From Hordeum vulgare subsp. vulgare (lineage: Eukaryota > Streptophyta > Magnoliopsida > Poales > Poaceae), in NCBI RefSeq assembly GCF_904849725.1, contig NC_058524.1, forward strand, positions 549,385,763-549,449,762: a DNA stretch of 64,000 bases, read 5' to 3'. The position numbers and the translations under genes were made by a program. The notes under the pieces were generated by a model, which worked only from the letters and a program-made list of their open reading frames with translations, made no database searches and was not told the DNA's origin. Shown here in pieces: positions 31,457 through 42,562 of the stretch (the first letter of the stretch is position 1; each line of letters opens with the position of its first letter).

Positions 31457-31947
31457 CCTCCGGATTGAGCCAAAGCTCCATAAGGAGACGAGGCCCGAAG
31501 AAAAGGTTGCGCCAGGATGAAAGGCTCAGAATCATAGAATTCACGGAAAATGGCCAACTGATTGCTCCCACGCGTACCAAGAACACATTTGTACATCACT
31601 GCGGAGTTGTTGTTAGGGACACCACCCCGATCACAATCCATGAATGGAATAAGAAGAAGGACCCTGAAGTTTCTTATGTCCTTGATAGACTAAAAGATGA
31701 TCTTTGGACCTCACCGATGACAAATTTCAGCCTACCGCTAAAGGAGGATCCGAATAACCAAGTTATAGAGCGAAAGGTCAAGGCGTTTTCTCTTAAGAAG
31801 ATGGCGGAACTATTCAAGAACTGGAGGAAACATTTGAACACAAAGTTTTTCGAGAAAGACGAGACTTGAGAGTTCATCAATCAATACGAGAAGATTAGAG
31901 ATCATTGGGGACAAGAAATCGAACAAGGGTAAGCAAAGGTCAGAGAG
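31457..31947 (+). pseudogene. CACTA second ORF, basic exon, cut by element F
   Basis: Follows a pyrimidine-rich tract and TTTTAG acceptor (31451-31456). It encodes SGLSQSSIRRRGPKKRLRQ with a likely nuclear-localisation cluster, then NTFVHHCGVVVRDTTPITIHEW, and a C-terminal part with KKMAELFKNWRKHL. The layout fits the plant transposase-associated protein of CACTA elements (Ptta/En/Spm type). TGA at 31867-31869 and TAA near 31930 interrupt it. Coding similarity continues to 31947, where the F LTR begins, so F inserted into this exon. Confidence 0.75.
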
Positions 31948-33421
31948 TGATGACCCACAAGTATAGGGGATCTATCGTAGTCCTTTCGATAAGTAAGACT
32001 GTCGAACCCAACGAGGAGTAGAAGGAAATGACAAGTGGTTTTCAGCAAGGTATTCCCTGCAAGCACTGAAATTATCGGTAACAGATAGTTGTGTGATAAG
32101 ATAATTCTTAACGGGTAACAAGTAACAATAGTAACAAAGGTGTTGCAAGATGGCCCATTCTATTTTGTAGCGAGGGACAAGCTTGGACAAACTCTTATAT
32201 AAGATAAAGCGCTCCCAAGGACACATGGGAATTTCCATCAAGCTAGTTTTCATCATGTTCATATGATTCGCGTTAGCTACTTTGATAGTTGATATGTGGG
32301 TGGACCGGTGCTTGGGTGCTGTCCTTACTTGGACAAACATCCCATTTATGATTAACCCCTCTCTCAAGCATCCGCAACTACGAAAGAAGAATTAAGACAA
32401 AGTCTAAACATAGCATTAAACTAGTGGATCCAAATCACCCCCTTGCGAAGGAACGCATAAACTAGGGTTTAAGCTTCTGTCACTCTAGCAACCCATCATC
32501 TACTTATTACTTCCCAATGCCTTCCTCTAGTCCCGAATAATGGTGAAATGTTATGTAGTCGATGTTCACATAACACCACTAGAGGAAAGACAACATACAA
32601 CGCATCAAAATATCGAACGAATACCAAATTCACGTGACTACTAATAGCAAGACTTATCCCATGTCCTCAGGAACAAAAGTAACTACTCACAAAGCATAAT
32701 TATGTTCATGATCAGAGAGGTATTGAATAGCATTAAGGATATGGACATATGATCTTCCACCGAGTAAACCAACTAGCATCAACTACAAGGAGTAATTAAA
32801 ACTACTAGCAACCTTACAAGTACCAATCGGAGTCGCGAGACGGACATTGGGTACAATAGATGAACTAGGGTTTGGAGATGAGATGGTGCTGATGAAGATG
32901 TTGATGGACATGAGCCCCTCCGATGAGAGGAGTGTTGCTGATGACGATGGCGACGATTTCCCCCTCTAGGAGGGAAGTTTCCCGGCAGGATGGCCCTGCC
33001 GGAGGTCTAGATTTGTTCTGCTCAAGTTCCGCCTCGTGGCGGCGGCGTTTCTTCCCGAAAGCTCTCCCTTGATTTTTTCTGGGACGAAAGAGACTATATA
33101 GAGTTGGAGTTGGAGGCTACGGGGCCACGTGGGCCCCACGAGCCTGTCAGGTGCTCCCTAGGGGGCGCGCCTCCTGGGCTCGTGGGCCCCTGGCTCCGTG
33201 TCTTCGAGTAATTCTTGCGCCAGTATTTTTATATATTCCACAAAAAATCCTCGTAAGTTTCCAGGTCATTCCGAGAACTTTTATTTCTGCGCAAAAACAA
33301 CACCATGGCAATTCTGCTGAAAACAGCGTCAGTCCGCGTTAGTTCGAGGCAAATCATGCAAATTAGAGTCCAAAACAAGGGCAAAAGAGTTTGGAAAAGT
33401 AGATACGATAGAGACGTATCA
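31948..33421 (-). repeat. Element F 3' LTR
   Basis: 1474 bp, minus-strand TGATACGTCTCTATCG at 33421 to GTGGGTCATCA at 31948. The first 500 bp resemble the C, D and E LTRs, but the middle and the 3' end are different, so F is a distinct subfamily with a shared promoter. GC-rich inverted repeat at about 33125-33190. GAGAG (31943-31947) is the presumed left target duplication; the right one is outside the window. Confidence 0.9.
33094..33101 (-). promoter_or_regulatory. TATA box, element F 3' LTR
   Basis: CTATATAG on the minus strand between the GC-rich inverted repeat and a GC-rich leader, where the other family II LTRs have CTATTTATT (51260, 59423). Confidence 0.5.
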
Positions 33422-33705
33422 ACTCCCCCAAGCTTAAAGCCTTGCTTGTGCTCAAGCAATTCAGTTGACAAACTGAAAGACACAAAAGAAAAACTTTTAC
33501 GAACTCTGTTTGATCTTGTTGTTGTAATTAAGTCTAACTCATATTCGGATTTTCAGCAAGATCATAAGCTAACCACATAAGCAATAACATTTAGGTCTCA
33601 TGGCGTACTCATATTAATGGCATAATCAACTAGCTAGCAATAATAATATGTTTCAAATGTCAACACTTCAATCAAAATAATCATGATACAATACGAATAG
33701 ATGGT
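33422..33705 (-). other. Element F internal 3' end
   Basis: No gene. The polypurine tract (minus strand AAGCTTGGGGGAGT) adjoins the LTR. The rest matches D's end of internal sequence (about 58880-59096). It ends with ATGGT (33701-33705), the left copy of the G target duplication. Confidence 0.8.
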
Positions 33706-36700
33706 TGTGACATCCTCGACTTTTGCTACAGTGATGATTGTAATTAAGCGACAGTGATCCCGCCCTAATGATGCCACGTCACCGTTAATTATATCAGTGA
33801 TCTCGTGTTGGTTGAAACCGAATCAAAATTCGAAACTTAAAATTAAAGTCGAACGAGAAAGGTTTTATGTTGTTGAAATAAAAACGTCGGGGAGTTATAA
33901 AAATTCTCTAACGAATTATAAATGCAAATCGGGCACTTTTGGAATTATTGGTAATCCCAATATATTTAAAAGAGAAACTTTAGGCTTGTTTGGTTAAGGG
34001 GGATTGGGTAGGTTTTGAGAGGAAAATCCCCGGGTGGCTCAGAAACCCCACAGATCCTCGGGCGCCCATTTGGTAGGAGGGGTTTGCTCAACCCAATCCC
34101 CTCCGTTCCCCTTCAATCCCTTTCTATCCATGTGTTTCAAAACCCTCCTCGGAGGACTAGTGGAAGCAAAACCCCGGGGATTCAAGAGGATTGGGTGAAA
34201 CAAAGGGATTCACCCAATCCCCTGAAATCCCTCCCTCTCAAAACCTCCCCAATCCCCCTTAACCAAACGAGGCCTTAGGTAAAATAAATAAAGCAAATAA
34301 AGCAAATAAAATCAAATAATAAAAGAATAATAATAAAAAAAGAAAGTATTAAAAAATGGAAAAAGATCCCCTGGCCTAACTCGGCCAAAACTGGCCCAGT
34401 CGGCCTCCCCATTCGGCCTAGCAAGGCGGGCCAAACCCTAGCCAGCCCCGCTCCACACCCCTCCCCCTGGCAGCCGCCACTCTCCCCCGTCGGCAGCCCC
34501 ACCAACCCAAATCGCCACCAACCCCCGCACCAGCCCCCACCTACCACGCACGAGGAACCCCCCCCCCCCCCCGCTCGCCCCCTTCTCCCTCTCGGTCTCC
34601 CTCCCCACGAGACCGAGAGACCCACTCCCTCCTCTCGTGCCTCACCCCACGACCGCCCCCTCCTCTCGACCGAGAGCTCCCTCCTCTCTCGGTCACACAC
34701 CCCACCTCCAGTCGGTCTCCCTCTCCCTGATCTCCCTCCCTCCCCACCGATAGTCCCTTCCCCTCGTCCTCCTAGGGACCGAGGGCCCCCATCCCCCATC
34801 GAGCTCACCCCCATCCCCCCTGTGCCACCGCGCCGGCCAAGCCCCATCACCCGCGGGCAGGCACCCGCCAGAGATCCCTCCCGTCGGCCACCCCACTCTG
34901 GCGACCTCCTCATCTCGCCCTGGATCGGCCGGAGCTTCCCATGGCGGGTCCATCCCCGGAGGCCCTCCCCACCGGGGCTCCTCACGGCGGCCCTCCGGCC
35001 GGCTCTCCTCGTCACCATCGTCTCTGGAACTGTGCCATCATCACCGCCTCATCCTCCTTCTCGCCGTCTCCTCCGCTTCCCGAGAACTCCGCCTTAACCA
35101 GGCCCTCTCGTCAACGTCGGTGAGCCCCTTTTCGGGCTCCTCCCACCGTCTCCTTCCTCGCGTCGTCCCGGTTCCATTCCGGCAAGCATCGCTCCGTTCC
35201 GGCGCCGTTAGGATCGAGTAGGTGATATTGAAGATGTCCCTCTCTCTCTGTGCTTGAGAGTTTGAGAGTTATGTGTTGTTTAACACAAAGGTTGGAGAGA
35301 GAGAGTTTTAGATAGAAATAAAAATAAAATGATGTATTCGCGTATGTATTTTGTATGTATGAGATGCACGTATGTATGTAGGTATATGTAGAAATACGTT
35401 GATTGTATAAATATGTTTATGGGTGTTTTGTGTGTATGTGGCCTAAGACACTTACCGGTGGGCCAACCCACCCCGCTGTCTATGACAGGGAGGCCCCACA
35501 CCCTCTTTTAAGGAAAGTGAAAATGAAAATATAAAAATAAAATATGTTTTTTTATTAAATAAATAAATAGATATATTAGTTAATTAATTAAATGGGTAAT
35601 TAGAATAATTAGAGTATGACACGTGGGTCCCCCACTAAATTAATCTGATTAATTACTATTTAATCTTATTTAAAAATGTGTGTCTATGACGCTCGGGACC
35701 CACTAGTAAGTTGACCAGTCAACTACTGATGTCATTGTCTGCATGACATCATGCTGATGTCATAATTGCTTTAATCAATTTAATTAAATATGTTTTTAAT
35801 TCCTAATTATTGAATAAAACTTTAAAAATTAATATAAAATAATCCGTAAGTCAGATCAAAATATTTTCAACATGAAAGCTGATGAGCAGAACGAGACGAA
35901 CCCGGATACACGGTTCATTCGTCTGTCATGCGTCCCTAGCATAGCAAACATGAAACATTTCCATCGTTTTCCATCTGTACGGTAGTAGCCCGAGACCCGG
36001 AAAATATCTTCAGATATTCTTCCGACCCGTCTATGACGGATGTTGTTGCGTTAGCTCATGTCTAGCCTGCATCTTGCCATGTCATGCATCGTGTCGCATT
36101 TGTTGCTATTATTTATTGTTTCTCCGCCCTCTTCTTACCGGTAGACCCCGAGACTGACGCTGCTGCCGGATACTTCTACAGCCCTGCCGATCAGTCCTTT
36201 GCCGCAGAGCAGCAAGGCAAGCAACCCCCCCCCCCTTGATCATTCCTATATCGCCTATGTCTTTCTTCCTACTCCTTGCAATAGTATTTTGCTACTGTTG
36301 TAGTTAGCTCCTATATCTGATGCATAGCCTGTTTTTGATGAACTGCTACTTTCAACACTGTATCTTTAAATCCCCTCTGACCCCGTAGTCCAGTTGCCCC
36401 GCTTGTTTTCAAATCTCGATCCCTGATCGACGAGCCAGACCCGACACATCACATACACCCCCCTTAGTTGTACGATGCTATAGAGATACTATCGGGTAAC
36501 GAGGGTGGCACCTCGCTAAGTACTCCTGATGATACCTCTGTAGTATAGCTAGTTGGTCGTGGTTATCGAGGGTGATTCCTCTTTCACCATTCCCCACGAT
36601 GCCTGTGTCATGCAACCCCTCAAGTGTGGGACCCCCGAGGGTGATTCCTCTAAGCCCACCTTGACGGAAACATCGTTCGGAATCCAACGAGGGTGATACC

Positions 36701-38010
36701 TTGGATTCCCCCCGATGTTACAACCACGCAGTTACTCGACCATGTTACTGGGATCATTGGTGATTACTTGTTAAGACGGGTGGATTCTCGCGAGATTGTG
36801 TCGATGGCCTAATTAAAATGTTAACGGATTTGGGTATTTGATCTGGGTTGGTCGGAGACCTTTTTGCACTAACCGTCTGCGTGGGAAGAACTATGGGTAC
36901 TCGAAGTCGCGGTAACAGCCGAAGTTCTTCAGACGTCAGCGATGTAGCGGCGCGCGCCCGAGTGGTCCCGAGATGCATCGCGCTTGTGATTAAGGGGTGC
37001 TAGGACTGACCTCGGCCGCCCTCGCATCATGCAGGAGCATGGAGGGGAACTGGGCCCATGAACCCTTTGCGCTTAGGATTTAGACTGGTGGGTTGTCCTC
37101 TCTGCTGAGCTTAGGTGGGGCTGCGGCGTGTAGATATTCCGAGGCCGGGCAGGACCCAAAAAACTGTGTCCGGCAAGAGTGTTATCGAGCACGTAGGGAC
37201 ATGTGGTGCAGCCCTGCAGGGATGAAAATTAACTATTCAAATAGGCGTGTCCACGGTTACAGGACGACTTGGAGTTGTGCCCTGATCTTATACAACTACA
37301 TTTGTTACTTAACTCGAATTAGTTGCCTCGTGATTGCTTCCTCGCAGGGAGTCGAGGGAGGATCTCTAGGCGTGACCTCAATTTACACCTGTTATATTCT
37401 CGTCTATTGCTGCAAAACTCTAAAGATGCTAGTCTTCGATAGGACTAGTCCTTCTCTCTCTTTTCTTGCATTGCTGCAGTCAGTCCACATATAAACCCCC
37501 CTTCTTTGATACTGATGCATATTTAGAATAGTTATAATGTAAGACTTGCGAGTAATTTGGATGAGTACTCATTGCTGCTTTGCTCCCCCTTTGTCCCCTT
37601 GATTCTTTGCTGCGACCAGATAATGGAGCCCAGGAGATGGGGGTCCCCTCCGATGATGACTGCTACCCCGACAGTGCCTATTCCTTCATGGAGACTGCTG
37701 ATGACCAGGAGTAGTTTAGGAGGTTCCCAGTCAGGAGGCCTCGCCTCATTCGATCGGTGTATATTTTGTGCTAGACTTCTCTAAGGCACCCCATGTTTTA
37801 TGTATGTACTCAGATATTGTTGCTCCCGCTGACTCGTGTGTTTATCGAGCTTCCGTATTCTAGCCCTTGAGGCCCCTGGCTTGTAATATGAAGCTGATGT
37901 TGTTTTATTTGTATCTAGAGTTGTGTTGTGATATCTTCCCGTGAGTCCTTGAGTTTGATCGTACGCATTTGCGTGTATGATTAGCGTACGATTAAATCGA
38001 GGGTGTCACA
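33706..38010 (+). repeat. Element G 5' LTR
   Basis: 4305 bp from TGTGACATCCTCGAC to GGGTGTCACA. Removing the nested MITE leaves 4010 bp. It contains a CT-rich GC-dense part (34380-35220), AT-rich parts, and four copies of a CGAGGGTGRYWCC-like motif at about 36497-36705, spaced 50-70 bp. ORFs of up to 247 codons in the CT-rich part are compositional and not supported as genes. Confidence 0.92.
33983..34274. mobile_element. Tourist-like MITE (PIF/Harbinger type)
   Basis: 292 bp with terminal inverted repeats GGCTTGTTTGGTTAAGGGGG and CCCCCTTAACCAAACGAGGCC-type ends, flanked by TTA (33980-33982, 34275-34277). The 3' LTR of G has the uninterrupted sequence (GAAACTTTAGGTAAAAT near 42832), confirming the boundaries and that the insertion came after G. 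It has no ORF; movement would need a PIF/Harbinger transposase from elsewhere. Confidence 0.93.
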
Positions 38011-38013
38011 AGT

Positions 38014-38025
38014 TGGTATCAGAGC
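38014..38025 (+). other. Primer binding site of element G (initiator tRNA-Met)
   Basis: TGGTATCAGAGC, three bases after the 5' LTR end, is the usual complement of the 3' end of plant initiator tRNA-Met. Confidence 0.9.
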
Positions 38026-41000
38026 CGACTGCCTATAGGTAGCCCCTTTCCAACTCCTTGGCCAAAGTTGAGTCTAGTGTTTGAAAAAGCTTTACTAACA
38101 CTGATGTTGTGGCTTACGGGCCCACATCTCAATTGGGTGGTATTAGTATCTTTTACTCCTTTCCTATACTCTGGGCTCTACTCTCTCTTGTCTTTCGGGA
38201 TAAGGATTTTGCTAACTCTAACATTAGGTTCTCGTAAATACTTCCTCCCGGAGAGCGCCGTATTACAGACGATGGCTTTATCTGTCAGAAGAATTGCAGT
38301 TACTCTTCGATGTTCTCTTAAGAACTTGTGATTTCCCTTCCTCCATCAACCCCTATGGCTGACGACATACAAATGTCGTTCATGCTTTCTTCTCCAATTC
38401 CTCTTGTTTTACGAGATGCAACGAATTATCTTATCGGGGATTCGTCCATCATAAGTTTCCATGGGTTTCGAAAGTTCTTTGAATTACTATTCGGTCTTCC
38501 GAAATCCTCCGTAGCCTATTGCTTTTAACTTTTCCCACGTTCTTGTGTTATGGTTAAATCCATATGTCTAGCAGCATTCATTAAAATCCTTTGGGATTAT
38601 TCCTGCGATCTTATTGATTCTACCTTTGTATGGAGGCACACAATCATCTGTTGATACTCATAAACTATCGTTCCGGCACATGCGTCCTTCCAGGCAGAGC
38701 TGGTTCTCAACGCATCAACTTTGGTTGGTTGATCGGCTAAGTCCATTCAGCTTACCTGTAATTGATCGGAGCAGCTTATTATGATACACCAACCTAGAAA
38801 TCCTAATTCTTTTGGTAATTAAGTATCAGTATTTTTCAAATGTTCTATAACCCGATGCATTTCATCCTATCTCCCTCTGACTGAGTAGTGATACTCGCGT
38901 CAGGTCCTTTGTGGATTGCCAGACCCATTGCTGCGTTATTATCCGACGGCATCCTTTACATTCAAAAAATATATATCGTGATATTGTTCCCCTGATAAAT
39001 AATGTCATTGGTAAATTGCGTCCTCTCCTTTTGATAAGTTATATCCGATGCCCCTGTCAGCTTTACTCTTCAAGCATGTGTTAATTACTCTTGGAGTGTA
39101 TGGTATATGTCCCTAAGATGCCCCGACGGGTTGAACCTATGCCTTCCTAAATTAACATGACTCGAAAAGTTTTCATGAGTCTTACTCTTCTGGTGCTTTT
39201 CTGAATATCCTTTCAAAGCTACAACCTGATCAAAGTCGAGGAGTAAATGGCACGTGATGCATTGATGAAGTGGGAGTCGACCTTGAACTTTGTGTTCATG
39301 CCCATGGAAACGACATTGATCCTATCATAGAAACTTCTCGTATCGATAATCATTCGTTCTGCGGTTTAAATCTGGTATTTGTGATCTAGTCCTTTGCAGT
39401 CGTGGTTCCGATCAGGTTGTCTTATCTTGATTTCATTCTCAGATGTGTTAAAGTACTTGTCTTCTTCAGATCAATACATCGGTCCAAGCCTTAAATGTTG
39501 ACCTACCTTCGAGTATTACCCCTCATGTTCCGAGAATATCGCGGAGCTACATAGCTTCGTGTGATCTCCTCATCAACTATGATATTTCCATTAATTCCAG
39601 ATTTCCTCGTGTTTTGAGTTATTGGACACTCAAGGATACCGATAGCTGAATCGAGTACACATTGCAATCCAACAACTTTTAGTAATATTCCTTGTTTACG
39701 AGTTTGTACTCGACCATGTCATTCCAAGCTGTTGAACTTACATCAATCTTTCAACACCATGTTGGTTGTCTTAACTGGCGATCTCAATTCTAAGCTAGCA
39801 GTCTTATCGGTGATTCCGACAACCTCCTGCTTCATCATTTCCCTTGCTTGATGTCGTCGCTGATTGATTACATCTTCGTGAAGCTTCTCGACAAATGTGT
39901 CGTGATCACCATCAGCATTCTGAGCTCTTGTTGGGTATCAATCGAATGCATGTTGAGGAATACCATCCTTGCCCCTCGATGATTTGTGAAATCATCGTCA
40001 ACCTTATTGCCTTCCCTCCAACACAAACTTGTTCATGTTTTGTGTTGTCCCTTAAGTTCCTTGCTAGTCAGCTTATGTTATGTTCTACCTTGGAGTATTA
40101 CTATCTTTTATGTCAAGAATGTCGTGAGAATTGCAAACGTCTTAAGAATTCTTGATATAGTAATACTTCTCGCCATCACCATTCATTTCTTGGTCCCTTG
40201 TTGATTCAAACCGGAATACCAACAAGTGAACTGTGATGTGTGATTACAATACTTCTGGCAACCCTATTGCCTTGAGGTTAACAACTGATTGTTTCATTCT
40301 TAGTGAGTTGGGTGTTGACTCAGCATTTTTGACATTGGTTGTGCTACTCCGTCCGTATTTCCGAGTGCACCCTTCGACCAATGTTTAATTGTTGTTGCTC
40401 CCTCGAGCATACGACATTATACCATTTGATTTGAGAAATGCTAACTCCTTGATATTATAATTTTGGAAATTCATTCCTGTCAAAATCTTGAGGGATTGTT
40501 GCTTAGCCCATCGGTCGCACCCTCAAGTTCTCCATGGTTCGTGATGAATCTTTTGTAAGCACTACCTTTGTGCCTAGCTCATCGAGGTTATGTTTGGTAT
40601 AAGAAGTGTTTTCCCCAAAGTTCACGTGCACTCTTGTCGCCGTGAATATTTGAAAGTTTTGTTCTGCTTCCTCTAGGATCTTCCCAAGTCATTCACGCAT
40701 GTGTGAAGTGTTATATGTTATGAAGATTTGTTATCTTCACTTCATATAACTTCTCTTAGCACGCCAAGCCATCGAATGATTTGATCAAGGGAAAAGAAGT
40801 TCCTTCATAAGAGCTAATCCAGACTTACACATGGAACCTTGTTATCCCAGATGATGGTTCCCAAATGAGAACTCAGTTTCATTTTGACGTAATAATTGCA
40901 CATGGGCACGAATGTCTTGACATGATGTTCATGTGTCTTACAATCGGACTCATGGTTCAAGTATTGCTTGTGTAGCTCATATCATGAGAATCTTGCATCT

Positions 41001-41949
41001 TCATTTTTCTTCTTAGGCATCTTGAGTCTGAGATGTCCCGACACCAATCAGATCTAAAACTCGGGCAGTTATGATGGTAGGAACATTTCCCAATAATTAT
41101 AACTTGGTCTTTAGGTAAACCGGTACGGTGCTGTCTTTCCAACGCATCGGGTCGAAGGACCTATTGTTATAAATTCTTCATACGTAAGGTTAGCCATTCT
41201 ACCATGAGGAAACTATATGACTTATTTCATAAGTTCTTCCTCATGAATCCTCTTTGTATACCCATAAGTCCAACCTTTATGTGATGACCATGACGGTACT
41301 ACCTCGAAGCACGGATGTGGTACTTCAAATTTCAACAGGAAAATTGGAAGCGCAATGCTAAATTGTTCCTGATCAATTATCCAAACCGTATGGTATGGGT
41401 AAACATCATGGTTCCCCTTGCCTCTTTATCCAGATGGATAGGCACTTAATGACCTATCATGTATACCATACTCTATGTTTCCTCGGGAATGGTATAATCT
41501 AATACTTATGTGTGTGAACACATTTTCCTTCACATTGGTCTGTTTGACCTTTCTTGTGGCATAACTTATCTAAGAAGTGTTAATTCCCTGCTTAGGTAAA
41601 ATTCTCGGTATACAACCCTGTCAGTAAGACCCTGTTCCTATTGTGGATAACATTCCGGTAGCCTCCGGTGGACGCGAACCTTGCCTATTGGTCCGCCTCG
41701 TTTCAACGAGCAGGAAAAATGGTTCTATTCATCCCCCGCCCTTGGTACCGACATTGTTGCCAACATAACTGACAGGCTATCCTCTGACATGTCTTGCTAC
41801 CAAGACCGTATAATATGTCACCACTCTGCCTACTCTCGGCCCACATGGTGGACCCATAACCCAAAGTTCCACAGGATTGAAACCTGACTCTACTGTACAC
41901 CCTTAACTCCAAGGTATCTTTTTACACTTGGCTTCGTATGAAATTCTCG
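38026..41949 (+). other. Element G internal region without recognisable genes
   Basis: About 3.9 kb with no ORF over 90 codons and no RT, RNase H or protease motif that I could find. A short frame starting MADDIQMSFMLSS (38355) is at the place where a Gag would begin, but no Gag core follows. Whether this is strongly decayed gag-pol or replaced sequence cannot be told by eye. Confidence 0.6.
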
Positions 41950-42526
41950 AGCCACCGTTCAATGGACCGATCAATATTCGGTCCAGATGTTATCCAACAA
42001 GCTGAAGAACAAGTCCGCGTTATTCATGAGAATCTGAAGGCTTCTCAGTCTCGTTAGAAGAGTCAGTATGACCGTCATCATCAAGATATGGTCTATCAAC
42101 CTGGCGAAAAGCTTATCTTCGTGTCACACCAATGAGAGGTGCACATCGTTTTGAGATCAACAGCAAGTTAGCTCCTTGCTATATTGGTCCTTTCACTATT
42201 CTCGAAAGGCGTGGAAGAGTGGCTTTCAGTTGGAACTGTCGGCGAACCTTTCTTAGGTTCACGATGTCTTCCATATTTCTCAGCTCCGCTGCTGCTTCAA
42301 GGATCCTATTCGAGCAGTGGATCATGGTATGCTTGAGGTGCAACAAGACCTCTCTTATAAAGAGCATCCGGTACGCATTCTTGACCAAGCTGAACGTAAG
42401 ACTCATCGCAAAGTCACAAAGTTCCTTAAAGTGCAGTGGTCAAATCATTCTGAAGATGAAGCCACTTGGGAACACGAGGATCATCTTTGTGATGAATACC
42501 CCGAGCTCTTTCCTTCTACCTCTTAA
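41950..42526 (+). pseudogene. Integrase C-terminus with chromodomain, decayed
   Basis: Broken remnant of a chromovirus integrase. IFGPDVIQQAEEQVRVIHENLKASQSR is followed by a stop (TAG near 42056). A GPFTILER-type segment follows in another frame. Finally an open frame (42317-42526) ends in a chromodomain: HPVRILDQAE, the basic RKV segment, FLKVQWSNHSEDEATWE and the closing YPELF. Chromodomains direct insertion toward particular chromatin. At least one stop and two frame changes show it is dead. Lineage is Tekay/Reina-like at best. Confidence 0.75.
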
Positions 42527-42562
42527 TTCTCGAGACAAGAATTCTTGTTAGTAGGGGAGAAT

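Larger units (their letters stand above)
23706..31947 (+). mobile_element. CACTA (En/Spm) transposon T, truncated at both ends, host of the nest
   Basis: Remnant of one or possibly two joined CACTA elements. It shows a transposase C-terminus with DUF4216-like sequence (23708-24571), a 335-bp tandem array, and grass CACTA motifs of the type CTTTAGTCCCGGTTGGTGG. It also has a possible first exon (26810), a 125-bp tandem array and the second CACTA ORF (30634-31947). C cuts the left side and F the right. Neither CACTA-type terminal inverted repeat is in the window. A solo LTR (27012) and a foldback element (30950) sit inside it. Confidence 0.8.
31948..33705 (-). mobile_element. Element F (family II, Athila-like Gypsy), left segment
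   Basis: The 3' end of F on the minus strand: internal sequence up to the G insertion, then the 3' LTR. F continues at 46574-50933 and 60797-63533 and leaves the window to the right. Its full span exceeds 32 kb, of which only about 8 kb is F itself. Confidence 0.88.

Noticed and set aside
34275..35018. 247-codon minus-strand ORF rich in Gly and Arg (and 43074-43745, 43226-43711 in the other LTR)
   Set aside because: It lies in the CT-rich part of the G LTRs where stops are rare by composition; both strands and several frames are open and no domain is present.
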